A DNA stretch of 32,688 nt from UBA10210 sp964408425 (GCA_964408425.1 CAYOZI010000009.1:1-32688); one strand, 5' to 3'; shown: positions 6,322 to 13,029, counted from the stretch's first letter. Translations and numbers: made by a program. The notes: a model not told the origin generated them from the letters alone.

Positions 6322-7155
6322 TCACCCGAAAATCAATTGCGCTATCAAACCCAACGCCGAGTAAACTGCCTGTTCTGCAGTCGGAAACAGCAACAATCCC
6401 CTTTTCAAAGACTTCAAGTCTTCAACCAGCGAAGACTGCGTGACTAGCGTAACGTCCTGCTTCGAGGAAATCAGGTCGCTCGACAGGGAAACGGTTCTTA
6501 TGGAAAGCTTGAACTCTCCCTGTTCGTTCGCAAGAACCTCGTAATGCACTTCCACTTCCGAATGGAACGGGACGAACACCCTCCTAGTTTCCTTCCACTC
6601 TCCCGGAACCCCCGAAGCGTTAATCTGGAAAACGTCGCTGGCGGAACTCTTGTTTTTCAGCTTGACGTTGAAAACAGCCGGAAGCCCCACTCCGGTAGTA
6701 AGGCTCGACGGGGAAACGGAAGTTTCCAGCAAATCCTTTGAAACCAACACTTTCGCATTGAAAGTTTTTTCCAGCACGCCCTCGTACTGGTCCATAGCCC
6801 TCAATTGAAAAGAATACTCTCCGTCTAGGGCGGTTGGGCTGGTTGTGACGAAAGCGCGAAACGGGTTTTCGTAAAGCTTCGAGTCTTCCGTCTTCCACCC
6901 TAACGGAAGCGTTTCCCTCACTACCGTCAGTTTGTCCCACAACGCCTCTCCCTTAGTCTGGCTGTCTTTCGCTATCACCCCGCTCGCCCGCTCGGCAATT
7001 ATTTCCAAAGTCTGCCCTGGCCCTATGACGCCCAAGTCCAAAACATCCTCTTGAACTACAAGCGTCTGCTCTGCGGGGCTGGTGACCTGCAATTGGGATG
7101 CGAAAGCTAGCGTGGAAAAGACAAGCAAAGAAACTAAAAGCGCGCCAACCTTCAT
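6322..7155 (-). CDS. Secreted beta-sandwich protein (NEW3/CARDB-like)
   Basis: A 277-residue exported protein and first gene of the surface operon. Residues 1-19 are a signal peptide (hydrophobic, ending A-F-A-S). Two beta-rich regions follow. The second, starting near S-P-S-S-L-T-T-G and continuing F-N-V-K-L-K-N-K-S-S and G-V-P-G-E-W, resembles NEW3/CARDB-type Ig-like domains of archaeal surface proteins. The C-terminus is a hydrophobic or amphipathic helix (A-L-G-L-I-A-Q-L-I-F-G) that may anchor it in the membrane. The stop codon is directly followed by the lipoprotein start. A TATA-like CTTTTTTAATTC (about 7187-7198, minus strand) probably drives the operon. Function unknown. Confidence 0.7.
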   Translation of the reverse strand: MKVGALLVSLLVFSTLAFASQLQVTSPAEQTLVVQEDVLDLGVIGPGQTLEIIAERASGVIAKDSQTKGEALWDKLTVVRETLPLGWKTEDSKLYENPFRAFVTTSPTALDGEYSFQLRAMDQYEGVLEKTFNAKVLVSKDLLETSVSPSSLTTGVGLPAVFNVKLKNKSSASDVFQINASGVPGEWKETRRVFVPFHSEVEVHYEVLANEQGEFKLSIRTVSLSSDLISSKQDVTLVTQSSLVEDLKSLKRGLLLFPTAEQAVYSALGLIAQLIFG

Positions 7156-7241
7156 ATTTTACGACCCAGTTATTCTAACCGACTTCGAATTAAAAAAGCA
7201 TGCGATAAAGCGTTATTCCCCCCGTTTCGAGATGGAAAAAA

Positions 7242-7763
7242 ATGGCGCGTTGTTTCGTTGCAGTGGCGTTCGGCGGCGAAATCGCTTCCAGACTCCAAAC
7301 CCTCCAAAACACGGTAAAGCAAACGGGCATAGTCGCCACTTTCCCGAAAGAATTCCACTGTACGCTTGCGTTTTTAGACGAGATCGGGGAGCCGGAAGTC
7401 GAGAAGGCGAAAGAAGCCTTGGCGACTGTACGCTTCAAGCCTGCGGATGTAAGCGTGAAAAAACTCGGTTTTTTCCCCAACGAGAATTTCATCCACGTTT
7501 TTTGGGCGGGGGTGGAGGGGTTGGACGAACTGCAAAAACAAGTGGTTTCAGCCTTGCATTACCAGGAAAACTTTACTGGGCATATTACCATCGCAAGAAT
7601 CAAGACCCACGATAATCTCGGAAGGCTGAGGGATTTGGTTGCAAATTCGAAAGGTCAGGAGTTCGGAAAAACGAAAGTCGATAAATTCTTCCTCATGAAA
7701 AGCGTTTTGACTCCGGCAGGTCCGGTTTTCGAAGTCATCCGCGAATATTCCGCAGTCAAGTGA
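7242..7763 (+). CDS. thpR: RNA 2',3'-cyclic phosphodiesterase (ThpR/LigT)
   Basis: Member of the 2H phosphoesterase family that opens 2',3'-cyclic phosphate RNA ends to 2'-phosphate; archaeal members also show reversible RNA 2'-5' ligase activity. The 173-residue length is typical. Both catalytic H-x-T motifs are present: H39-C-T41-L and H114-I-T116-I. The N-terminus R-C-F-V-A-V fits the usual M-R-x-F-I-A. Such an enzyme could act on ends left by tRNA intron splicing, relevant to the intron-bearing tRNA 0.5 kb away, although archaeal splicing ligation is done mainly by RtcB. Convergent with the downstream phosphatidyltransferase gene. Confidence 0.92.
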   Translation: MARCFVAVAFGGEIASRLQTLQNTVKQTGIVATFPKEFHCTLAFLDEIGEPEVEKAKEALATVRFKPADVSVKKLGFFPNENFIHVFWAGVEGLDELQKQVVSALHYQENFTGHITIARIKTHDNLGRLRDLVANSKGQEFGKTKVDKFFLMKSVLTPAGPVFEVIREYSAVK

Positions 7764-7768
7764 AAAGT

Positions 7769-8257
7769 TCAGAACGGTTTTTTGTTCTTCCAGTTGGAGA
7801 GCATCAGCAACCCTGTTCCGAAAAGCACGAGCAACGCGAGATAATAATTCATCCAAGCGAACGCCATTACCGCAACCGTCGCCAAAGGCGAGGGAAGGCC
7901 GTAGTAAAAACCGTCATTCTTCTGGACGTTGAACTTCGCCAGGCGTATCAAGCCCGAGAAAAGGAAGAACAACGCCGCGCAGGAAACCAGCAAGTCCAGC
8001 CCGAAGTAAAGGGAAACAACGACGGCAGGGGCAGCAGCAAAGGAAACGGCATCCGAAAGCGAATCGAGTTGTTTTCCGAACTCGTCGTGGGAGTTCGTTT
8101 TCCTCGCTATCAAACCGTCCAGCACGTCGAAAACGACCGCAAGCAGAACCAACGCCGCAGAGGCAAAGTAGCCGAAAGGAAAATACAGCACTATGGCAAG
8201 AAAACCGCTAGCGCCATTTCCCAGGGTCAGGTAATCCTTGGTTTTGAGTAGAGCCAT
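7769..8257 (-). CDS. pssA: CDP-alcohol phosphatidyltransferase (phosphatidyl/archaetidylserine synthase type)
   Basis: Integral membrane enzyme that transfers an alcohol, probably serine, onto a CDP-activated lipid. The 162-residue chain has five or six hydrophobic segments and the full family signature D47-G48-x2-A51-R52-x8-G61-x3-D65-x3-D69, whose aspartates bind the metal ion and CDP. The start region T-L-G-N and overall size fit the PssA/archaetidylserine synthase branch; an inositol-phosphate or glycerol-phosphate transferase cannot be excluded from sequence alone. A TATA-like box (8281-8290, minus strand) centred about 28 nt upstream of ATG 8257 suggests a leaderless transcript, with the promoter overlapping that of the divergent tRNA. 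Confidence 0.85.
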   Translation of the reverse strand: MALLKTKDYLTLGNGASGFLAIVLYFPFGYFASAALVLLAVVFDVLDGLIARKTNSHDEFGKQLDSLSDAVSFAAAPAVVVSLYFGLDLLVSCAALFFLFSGLIRLAKFNVQKNDGFYYGLPSPLATVAVMAFAWMNYYLALLVLFGTGLLMLSNWKNKKPF

Positions 8258-8261
8258 AACG

Positions 8262-8271
8262 CTAAATAAAT
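8262..8271 (+). promoter_or_regulatory. TATA-like box of tRNA-Ile
   Basis: CTAAATAAAT is centred about 30 nt upstream of the tRNA 5' end. It lies back to back with a box for the divergent phosphatidyltransferase gene at 8281-8290. Confidence 0.4.
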
Positions 8272-8323
8272 CGCCCGGGCATATTAAACTCTTGTTGGGC
8301 TCGTAGCTCAGCCTGGTTCAGAG

Positions 8324-8345
8324 GCATTCCAAACGGATGCTGAAA
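8324..8345 (+). other. Non-canonical tRNA intron (position 24/25)
   Basis: A 22-nt intron in the D arm. A bulge-helix-bulge can be drawn: outer helix CTGGT (8313-8317) with GCTGG (8347-8351); central 4-bp helix TCAG (8318-8321) with CTGA (8340-8343); 3-nt bulges AGG (8322-8324) and AAC (8344-8346); inner helix CATTC/GGATG (8325-8329, 8335-8339). Cutting after the second base of each bulge restores a perfect GCTC/GAGC D stem. Confidence 0.85.
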
Positions 8346-8358
8346 CGCTGGTCTTATA

Positions 8359-8394
8359 CGACTACCGCGGGCTTGTACCGCTGTAGGCTGGGCT
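8359..8394 (+). other. Canonical tRNA intron (position 37/38)
   Basis: A 36-nt intron just 3' of the anticodon. The bulge-helix-bulge uses the anticodon stem as outer helix, central pairs CTTA (8353-8356) with TGGG (8389-8392), bulges TAC (8357-8359) and CTA (8393-8395), and an inner hairpin topped by GCGG/CCGC (8367-8370, 8378-8381). Cutting after the second base of each bulge gives the 7-nt anticodon loop. Confidence 0.9.
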
Positions 8395-8445
8395 AACCAG
8401 TGGTCCGGGGTTCAAATCCCCGCGAGCCCACTTAAGCTGATGTAA

Positions 8446-8730
8446 ATGAACGCGAACAAGATTGCTGAAGCCCGTTGCGGAAAGCTTCTGGAAATGGCGA
8501 AGGAAACGTTTGCCGAAGACGAAAAGCTTTCCAGACGCTACGTTTCGCTCGCCCGAAAAATCGCAATGCGCCACCGCATTTCGCTGGGCAACCGCTCGTT
8601 CTGCAAGAAGTGCAACGCAGTTTTCATTCTCGGAAAAACGCTTAAGGTGCGGCTGTCCAAAGGGTTAAGATTATATATTTGCGTCAGCTGTGGATTTACG
8701 CGCAGGATTCCTTACAAGGGAAAAAACTAG
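8446..8730 (+). CDS. rnp4: Ribonuclease P protein component 4 (Rpp21)
   Basis: Zinc-ribbon subunit of archaeal RNase P, which with Rpp29 supports the catalytic RNA in trimming tRNA 5' leaders. The 94-residue protein has an N-terminal helical part with the conserved A-R-K-I-A-M-R-H-R-I and a zinc ribbon with C53-x2-C56 and C79-x2-C82. Length and motif order match the family. The gene starts 15 nt after the mature 3' end of the two-intron tRNA and has no obvious promoter or strong Shine-Dalgarno of its own, so co-transcription with the tRNA is likely. After the stop a short CTAGC/GCTAG inverted repeat (8727-8743) and a T-run may mark the transcript end. Confidence 0.93.
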   Translation: MNANKIAEARCGKLLEMAKETFAEDEKLSRRYVSLARKIAMRHRISLGNRSFCKKCNAVFILGKTLKVRLSKGLRLYICVSCGFTRRIPYKGKN

Positions 8731-8841
8731 CTTTTTCAGCTAGCTTTCGTTTCTAAGAACCGTTAACCTGGTTCGAAAGGATTCGTGCGAAACAAGAAGA
8801 ACGTTCGTTAAAAATTAATCGTAAAAAGGTGTGATGGAAAA

Positions 8842-9246
8842 ATGGGAGTTTTGGATTCGCCTGCAAAAGACGTTATTTCTAAAGCGTCTTCGGAATTGAA
8901 GAAAATACCTGAAATCAAGCCGCCCGACTGGATAGGAATGGTGAAAACCTCTTCCCACGCCGAGCGTTTGCCCCAATCCAAAGACTTTTGGTTCGACAGG
9001 TGCGCGTCCGTTTTATACCAGGTGTTCAAAAACGGGCCGGTTGGTACGGAAGCTTTGAGGAACAAGTACGGCGGGAAAACCCAGCATATCGTGCGAAGAA
9101 GCCACCACCGGAAGGCGGGAGGAAAAACCATCCGCTTGGCGTTGCAACAGCTTGAAAAAGCCGGTTTCGTCTCGAAAGCTGAAAAGAAAGGGAGGATTAT
9201 TACCGCAAAGGGAAAGTCGCTGTTGGACAAGGCCGTAACGCATTAA
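8842..9246 (+). CDS. rps19e: 30S ribosomal protein eS19
   Basis: Small-subunit protein shared with eukaryotes. The 134-residue chain contains the family's P-P-D-W motif (residues about 29-36), the W-F-D-R-C-A-S-V-L-Y segment, a central Y-G-G-K-T-Q-H-I-V-R-R-S-H-H-R-K-A-G-G region, and the C-terminal winged-helix part L-Q-Q-L-E-K-A-G-F-V. The Shine-Dalgarno AAAGGTGTGAT lies before ATG 8842, and an AT-rich TATA-like element (8808-8821) is just upstream. It leads eS19-PDCD5-eL39-eL31-aIF6-pfdA-ftsY, a widespread archaeal gene order. Confidence 0.94.
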   Translation: MGVLDSPAKDVISKASSELKKIPEIKPPDWIGMVKTSSHAERLPQSKDFWFDRCASVLYQVFKNGPVGTEALRNKYGGKTQHIVRRSHHRKAGGKTIRLALQQLEKAGFVSKAEKKGRIITAKGKSLLDKAVTH

Positions 9247-9261
9247 AGGTTTGTGGAAAAA

Positions 9262-9552
9262 ATGGAGCCGCAGGACCAGCAAAAAGAGATCGAAGAAATA
9301 AGGAAAAGGCAGTTGCAGGAATTGCAGTTGCGCGAGATTCTGAAAAAAATACTGGATGCCGGCGCGTTCGAAAGGCTGTCGAACATCCGCATGGCCAACC
9401 GGACGCTCTACGCGCAATTGGTGCAAATGCTCGTTTACGCATACCAGCAAGGACAGTTGAACGAAAAAATGAGCGAAAAACAGCTGCTGGACATACTCCA
9501 TCGTTTGAAGGCAGGGGAGAGACAGACGAGCATAACGTTCAAAAGAAAATGA
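9262..9552 (+). CDS. PDCD5/TFAR19-related DNA-binding protein
   Basis: A 96-residue homologue of human PDCD5, a small three-helix-bundle protein that binds nucleic acid in archaea; its cellular role is not settled, and its constant location among ribosomal protein genes suggests a link to translation. The N-terminus is a charged Gln/Glu-rich helix, followed by the conserved I-L-D-A-G-A-F-E-R-L-S-N-I-R-M-A-N region (about residues 30-46) and the C-terminal helix with L-L-D-I-L. ATG 9262 is preferred over in-frame GTG 9253 because the AGGT element fits its spacing. Confidence 0.9.
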   Translation: MEPQDQQKEIEEIRKRQLQELQLREILKKILDAGAFERLSNIRMANRTLYAQLVQMLVYAYQQGQLNEKMSEKQLLDILHRLKAGERQTSITFKRK

Positions 9553-9577
9553 TTTTTTGTAAAGGGTGAAGGAAAAA

Positions 9578-9757
9578 ATGTCGAGAAACAAGGATGCTAA
9601 GAAAAAAATGGTTTTGGCCAAGAAACTCAGCCAAAACCGGAGAATCCCGATTTTCGTGATAGCGAAAACAGCAAGAAGGGTTACGAGAAACACTAAACAG
9701 CGCCACTGGCGGGGAAGGAAAATGAAATTGGCAAAACTGTTGAGGAAGGTCGGTTGA
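9578..9757 (+). CDS. rpl39e: 50S ribosomal protein eL39
   Basis: Tiny, highly basic ribosomal protein lining the peptide exit tunnel. The 59-residue sequence has the diagnostic L-A-K-K-L-S-Q-N-R-R-I-P and R-H-W-R-G-R-K blocks. It is a little longer than the usual 50-51 residues, with the extra residues in the C-terminal K-L-A-K-L-L-R-K tail and a few in the N-terminal part. ATG 9578 is preferred over GTG 9566; the AAAGGGTGAAGG Shine-Dalgarno sits just upstream. The stop codon is 1 nt from the eL31 start. Confidence 0.93.
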   Translation: MSRNKDAKKKMVLAKKLSQNRRIPIFVIAKTARRVTRNTKQRHWRGRKMKLAKLLRKVG

Positions 9758-9758
9758 A

Positions 9759-10238
9759 ATGGAATCTAAAATCGAGGAAAAATTCGTTTTGAAACAAGCA
9801 GTTGAGGAAGAGAAGAAAAAACAGGAGAAGGAACAGCAGGCGCAAGCCGCTGAGCCCGAGGCCGAAGACAAAAAGCCTGTTGAAAAAACGGCAAAGGACG
9901 AAGCCAAGAAGGAAGCTCCCAAAAAGGAAGCTCCCAAAAAGGAAGCCCCGAAAAAGGAGGCTCCGGAAGAGAAGAAGAGGGAAATAATCCTGGAAAGGCT
10001 TTACACCGTTCCTTTGCTGGGAGTTTTGAAAAAACCTCGCCTGAAAAGGCAAAGCATCCAGCCCATTATGCTCCGGACTTTCGTTTCCAAGCACATGAAA
10101 GCCGCTAGGGACAAGGTCAAGATCTCGCCCATCCTTTCGAAAGCCCTTACTTCCGGAGGGGTAAGGAAGGCAATACGCAAGATCAAGGTAAAATGCTCTA
10201 AGGACAAGGAAGGAATTGTTTTGGTGGAGAAAGCTTGA
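9759..10238 (+). CDS. rpl31e: 50S ribosomal protein eL31 with long charged N-terminal extension
   Basis: Residues about 74-159 are eL31, a large-subunit protein near the exit tunnel: I-L-E-R-L-Y-T-V-P-L, then R-T-F-V-S-K-H-M-K, and R-K-A-I-R-K-I-K-V-K. Archaeal eL31 is normally about 80-100 residues. This one carries about 73 extra N-terminal residues that are predicted disordered: Gln/Glu/Lys-rich, then four tandem K-K-E-A-P pentapeptides (residues 50-69). The ATG at 9759 directly follows the eL39 stop. No Shine-Dalgarno marks an internal start and the extension is in frame without interruption, so it is probably translated. The end overlaps the aIF6 start by 4 nt. Confidence 0.9.
   Translation: MESKIEEKFVLKQAVEEEKKKQEKEQQAQAAEPEAEDKKPVEKTAKDEAKKEAPKKEAPKKEAPKKEAPEEKKREIILERLYTVPLLGVLKKPRLKRQSIQPIMLRTFVSKHMKAARDKVKISPILSKALTSGGVRKAIRKIKVKCSKDKEGIVLVEKA
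9906..9965 (+). repeat. 15-bp tandem repeat, four copies, in eL31
   Basis: Four consecutive copies of a 15-nt unit of type AAAAAGGAAGCTCCC encode K-K-E-A-P. Copies differ only at synonymous sites (AAG/AAA, GCT/GCC, CCC/CCG), so the peptide repeat has been kept while the DNA has drifted. Confidence 0.9.
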
Positions 10239-10888
10239 AGATAGAAAAGATAAGCGTGCAGAAAAACCCGTTTGCAGGGTTGTTTTTCAGGACAAGCAAC
10301 AAAATCACAATCTGCCCCAAGAACACTCCCCCGAAAAACCTTTCGCAAATAGAGCATGTTTTGCAAACCAAGCCGGTCCAAACCCTAGTTGACGACTCGC
10401 CGTTGCTGGGCATCTTTACATGCCTCAACGACAACGGCGTAGTGCTTTCGGAATCGGCCGACAGGGAAACGATCTCCCAACTGAAAAAAGAGGGGTTGAA
10501 CGTGTTGTTATTGAAACGTCACGCTCCCGGAACCAACATTCTTTGCAACAGCCGGACTTGCATGGTCAACCCTGACATTCCCCAGCCTGAAGCAAAGAAA
10601 ATAGGCGATTGCCTGGACGTCGAGATAGTGCGCCAGAATATGGGTGTAAAGACGGTGGGAATGGCCAATGTCGTCACCGACAAAGGGTTGCTTGCATACA
10701 ACGAATCCAGCGACATCGAACTCAAGTTTTTTGAAAAAGTTTTCGGGGTAAACGGGTTGGTCGGAACAACCAACTTCGGAAGCCCGTTCAACGGGCTTAG
10801 CGTTATTGCAAACTCCAAAGGCGCATTGGTCGGGGAACTGACTACCGGAGTGGAAATGCAGAGGGTTTACGAGTCTCTGGAAGGTTGA
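10235..10888 (+). CDS. eif6: Translation initiation factor aIF6
   Basis: Ribosome anti-association factor that binds the large subunit and keeps subunits apart until initiation. The 217-residue chain shows the pentein-fold repeats typical of the family: N-P-F-A-G-L near the start, V-L-S-E-S-A near residue 70, the C-N-S-R-T-C-M-V-N-P region, and G-T-T-N-F-G-S-P-F-N-G near 185. The start is TTG 10235, overlapping the eL31 stop (TTGA), with GGTGGAG about 6 nt before it; it gives the family N-terminus M-K-I-E-K-I. Translational coupling with eL31 is likely. Confidence 0.93.
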   Translation: MKIEKISVQKNPFAGLFFRTSNKITICPKNTPPKNLSQIEHVLQTKPVQTLVDDSPLLGIFTCLNDNGVVLSESADRETISQLKKEGLNVLLLKRHAPGTNILCNSRTCMVNPDIPQPEAKKIGDCLDVEIVRQNMGVKTVGMANVVTDKGLLAYNESSDIELKFFEKVFGVNGLVGTTNFGSPFNGLSVIANSKGALVGELTTGVEMQRVYESLEG

Positions 10889-10895
10889 GTGAAAA

Positions 10896-11300
10896 ATGAC
10901 TTCTGAAAATGAAAGGGAAATGCAAAAGCTCGCGATGGAGATGAATTACTACCGCGCCCAAGCCGAACAGATTCAACAGCAAGCTTCTGCGTTGAGGGGT
11001 TTGGTTCAGGAAAACCGCTCTTCGAAAGAATCGTTGGAAAAAATGAGCGAAAGCGAAACCATGTTTCCCACGGGTTCGGGCGTTTTTGTAAAAGCCAAGC
11101 CTTCCTCGAAAAAAGTTTTGGTTGAAATTGGCGCCGGTGTAATCGTGGAAAAAACCGCGGATGAAGCCGTGAAAACCTTGGACGAAAGGCACGAACAGCT
11201 GTTGAAGGCGCTGGATACTATTCAAGATTCACTAACGCAGTTGAATACAAGGATGAATGCGTTGGGAGAGCAGGCCGAAAGAATGGAAGAAAGGAGATAG
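10896..11300 (+). CDS. pfdA: Prefoldin subunit alpha
   Basis: Subunit of the hexameric jellyfish-shaped chaperone that delivers unfolded proteins to the thermosome. The 134-residue chain is two long coiled-coil helices (about 1-50 and 85-134) flanking a beta-hairpin region with P-T-G-S-G-V-F-V-K-A and L-V-E-I-G-A-G-V-I-V-E-K, diagnostic of the alpha class. In many archaea an eL20 (LX/L18a) gene lies between aIF6 and this gene; here only 7 nt separate them. It is followed 5 nt later by ftsY. Confidence 0.9.
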   Translation: MTSENEREMQKLAMEMNYYRAQAEQIQQQASALRGLVQENRSSKESLEKMSESETMFPTGSGVFVKAKPSSKKVLVEIGAGVIVEKTADEAVKTLDERHEQLLKALDTIQDSLTQLNTRMNALGEQAERMEERR

Positions 11301-11305
11301 TAGCA

Positions 11306-12553
11306 ATGTTCGGTTTTTTGAAGAAAGCCGTTTCCGGGTTCGTGGAAAAGCTTTCAGGCAAAGAAAAGGAGAAGGCCGAAGAACCCAAGCATAAGCAAGA
11401 AGAAAAAATCGAGGCAAAACGCGGGTCTATTGAAGAGGAAATCTTCCGCGAGGCGGAAAAGGAAGTCTTGAAAACCGAAACCCCAGCCAAGCTTCAAGCC
11501 GTTTTCGAGCATAAACCTGAATCTAAACCAGAACCAATGAAAGAACAGCCAAAACGCGCTGCAGTCGAAGAAAAATTTGAACCCCAGCTTGAGCCCGAAT
11601 TGCCGCAGCCGAAAAAAGAGGTAGAACGAAAGCCCGTTTTCGAAGTCAAGGAAGAGAAGAAAGAACTTGCACCGAAAGTAGGATTTTTCAAGAAAATTAC
11701 GGGTTTCATAACCGGCGGCATTACAATAGGCGAAGGCGAAGTCCAGCCGCTTTTGGAAGACTTGAGGATTTCACTGCTGGAAAGCGATGTTTCCCTTGAT
11801 ACGACCGAGTTTTTGGTTGAGGATTTGAAGAAAAGGCTCGTTGGAAAGCAAATCGCCAGGGGAAGCGTCAACGACGCCGTAAAAAACGAGGTGAAATCGG
11901 CTTTGCTCGACTTGTTCCAAACCAAAGGCGATTTCATCAGCGAGGCTTTGAAAAAGGAAAAGCCTGTGAAAATCCTTTTCCTCGGCCCCAACGGAGCCGG
12001 AAAAACCACTACCATTGCAAAGTTCGCGTTTCTCCTGAAAGAGAGAGGGTTGAAGAGCGTAATCGCTGCAAGCGACACGTTCCGCGCAGCCGCAATAGAA
12101 CAAGCCGCACTGCACGGAGAGAGGCTCGGCATAGAAGTGATAAAACACAAGTACGGAGCCGACCCGTCCGCAGTAGCATTCGACGCAATCGCGCATGCAA
12201 AAGCTCAAAAGCTGGATTTCGTGCTCATCGACACTGCCGGAAGGCAAGAGACTAACGTTAATCTGTTGAAGGAAATGGACAAGATCAACCGCGTTATAAA
12301 ACCCGATTTCAAGATTTTCGTGGGGGAAAGCATTGCGGGGCATGCGCTGATAGACCAGGCGAAGAAATTCAATGAGACTGTGGGTTTAGACGGACTGGTG
12401 CTTACCAAGGTAGATGCAGACGCGAAGGGAGGAACTGCTTTCAGCATCGCCCACGACTTGAACGTCCCAATTCTTTACATAGGCGCGGGGCAGGAATATG
12501 CGGATTTGAAGCCCTTCGACCGCGAATGGCTTGTACAGAATATTACCGGATGA
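11306..12553 (+). CDS. ftsY: Signal recognition particle receptor FtsY
   Basis: GTPase receptor that docks SRP-ribosome complexes at the membrane. Of 415 residues, the first about 125 form a variable, strongly charged Lys/Glu/Pro-rich A domain starting with an amphipathic M-F-G-F-L-K-K-A-V helix that can bind lipid. The N domain follows. The G domain has the P-loop G-P-N-G-A-G-K-T (227-234), the insertion-box motif D-T-F-R-A-A-A-I-E-Q, D-T-A-G-R-Q-E-T and T-K-V-D-A-D. The NG core is typical and the A domain is long for an archaeon. Last gene of the eS19 operon. Confidence 0.96.
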   Translation: MFGFLKKAVSGFVEKLSGKEKEKAEEPKHKQEEKIEAKRGSIEEEIFREAEKEVLKTETPAKLQAVFEHKPESKPEPMKEQPKRAAVEEKFEPQLEPELPQPKKEVERKPVFEVKEEKKELAPKVGFFKKITGFITGGITIGEGEVQPLLEDLRISLLESDVSLDTTEFLVEDLKKRLVGKQIARGSVNDAVKNEVKSALLDLFQTKGDFISEALKKEKPVKILFLGPNGAGKTTTIAKFAFLLKERGLKSVIAASDTFRAAAIEQAALHGERLGIEVIKHKYGADPSAVAFDAIAHAKAQKLDFVLIDTAGRQETNVNLLKEMDKINRVIKPDFKIFVGESIAGHALIDQAKKFNETVGLDGLVLTKVDADAKGGTAFSIAHDLNVPILYIGAGQEYADLKPFDREWLVQNITG

Positions 12554-12563
12554 AATACCCCAA

Positions 12564-13025
12564 CTATTCCTTATGATTGTGCGTTCTGAAATAAGCGGCG
12601 ACCGAATCCATCAACACCGGATTAAGTTTATAGAGCTCGATCTGCTTATCTTTAATCAGGAATTGTCTGTTAACCAACCCGGACAGGGCGAGGTCAATAG
12701 GCTTGTGAAGCGCAGCCAACTCATTTGTAAATTCCCGTTCGGTTTGGTGTTGTTCTGGCGTTTCAGGGTAAACGTAATCAACTGGCTTTACCTGACCGGT
12801 CGTATCAATCTTTAGGCTGGGATAGCGTTCCAAAACCGTTTTAAGTAACGTCTCTGAACCCCGATAAAGAAATATTAAGTTTATATGCTTAGGCGAGGCG
12901 TACATAGTTGTAAGGGAAAAGCTACCGTGATCTAATGCATGTTTTAGCAACCCAAGGTCGTGTTTTCCGAAAATGCCTTTTTCGACTAAATACTCCAGAG
13001 ATTCCGACATAAGGTAACTAAGCAT
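12564..13025 (-). CDS. Hypothetical protein, orphan
   Basis: Encodes up to 153 residues with no recognisable family. It looks soluble and mixed alpha/beta; the C-terminal third (N-R-Q-F-L-I-K-D-K-Q-I-E-L-Y) could be a small winged-helix-like unit, but this is weak. Codon choice looks more AT-rich than that of its neighbours. It sits between ftsY and deoxyhypusine synthase, where no functional link is apparent. Two starts are possible: ATG 13025 and ATG 13010. A TATA-like TCTTTTTATTA (13033-13043, minus strand) inside the 3' end of the upstream gene fits a leaderless start at 13010. Confidence 0.6.
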   Translation of the reverse strand: MLSYLMSESLEYLVEKGIFGKHDLGLLKHALDHGSFSLTTMYASPKHINLIFLYRGSETLLKTVLERYPSLKIDTTGQVKPVDYVYPETPEQHQTEREFTNELAALHKPIDLALSGLVNRQFLIKDKQIELYKLNPVLMDSVAAYFRTHNHKE

Positions 13026-13029
13026 CAGT

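Larger units (their letters stand above)
8297..8430 (+). tRNA. trnI: tRNA-Ile (anticodon UAU) with two introns
   Basis: After removal of two introns (8324-8345 and 8359-8394) a 76-nt cloverleaf remains: acceptor GGGCTCG/CGAGCCC (8297-8303, 8423-8429) with discriminator A 8430; D stem GCTC/GAGC; anticodon stem CTGGT/ACCAG (8348-8352, 8396-8400); anticodon loop C-U-U-A-U-A-A with UAU at 8355-8357; variable region TGGTC; T stem CGGGG/CCCCG with loop TTCAAAT. All stems are fully paired. The body resembles archaeal tRNA-Ile. CCA is not encoded. UAU would read AUA directly, whereas most archaea use a CAU tRNA modified to agmatidine by TiaS. It lies 15 nt upstream of the RNase P protein gene. Confidence 0.93.

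Noticed and set aside
8326..8334. tRNA-Trp anticodon loop TTCCAAA
   Set aside because: It looks like a CCA anticodon loop, but no flanking stem pairs. It lies inside the D-arm intron, and the rest fits Ile with UAU.
8324..8394. C/D-box guide RNA in the tRNA introns
   Set aside because: A CTGA occurs, but no matching C box or guide spacing is present in introns of 22 and 36 nt.
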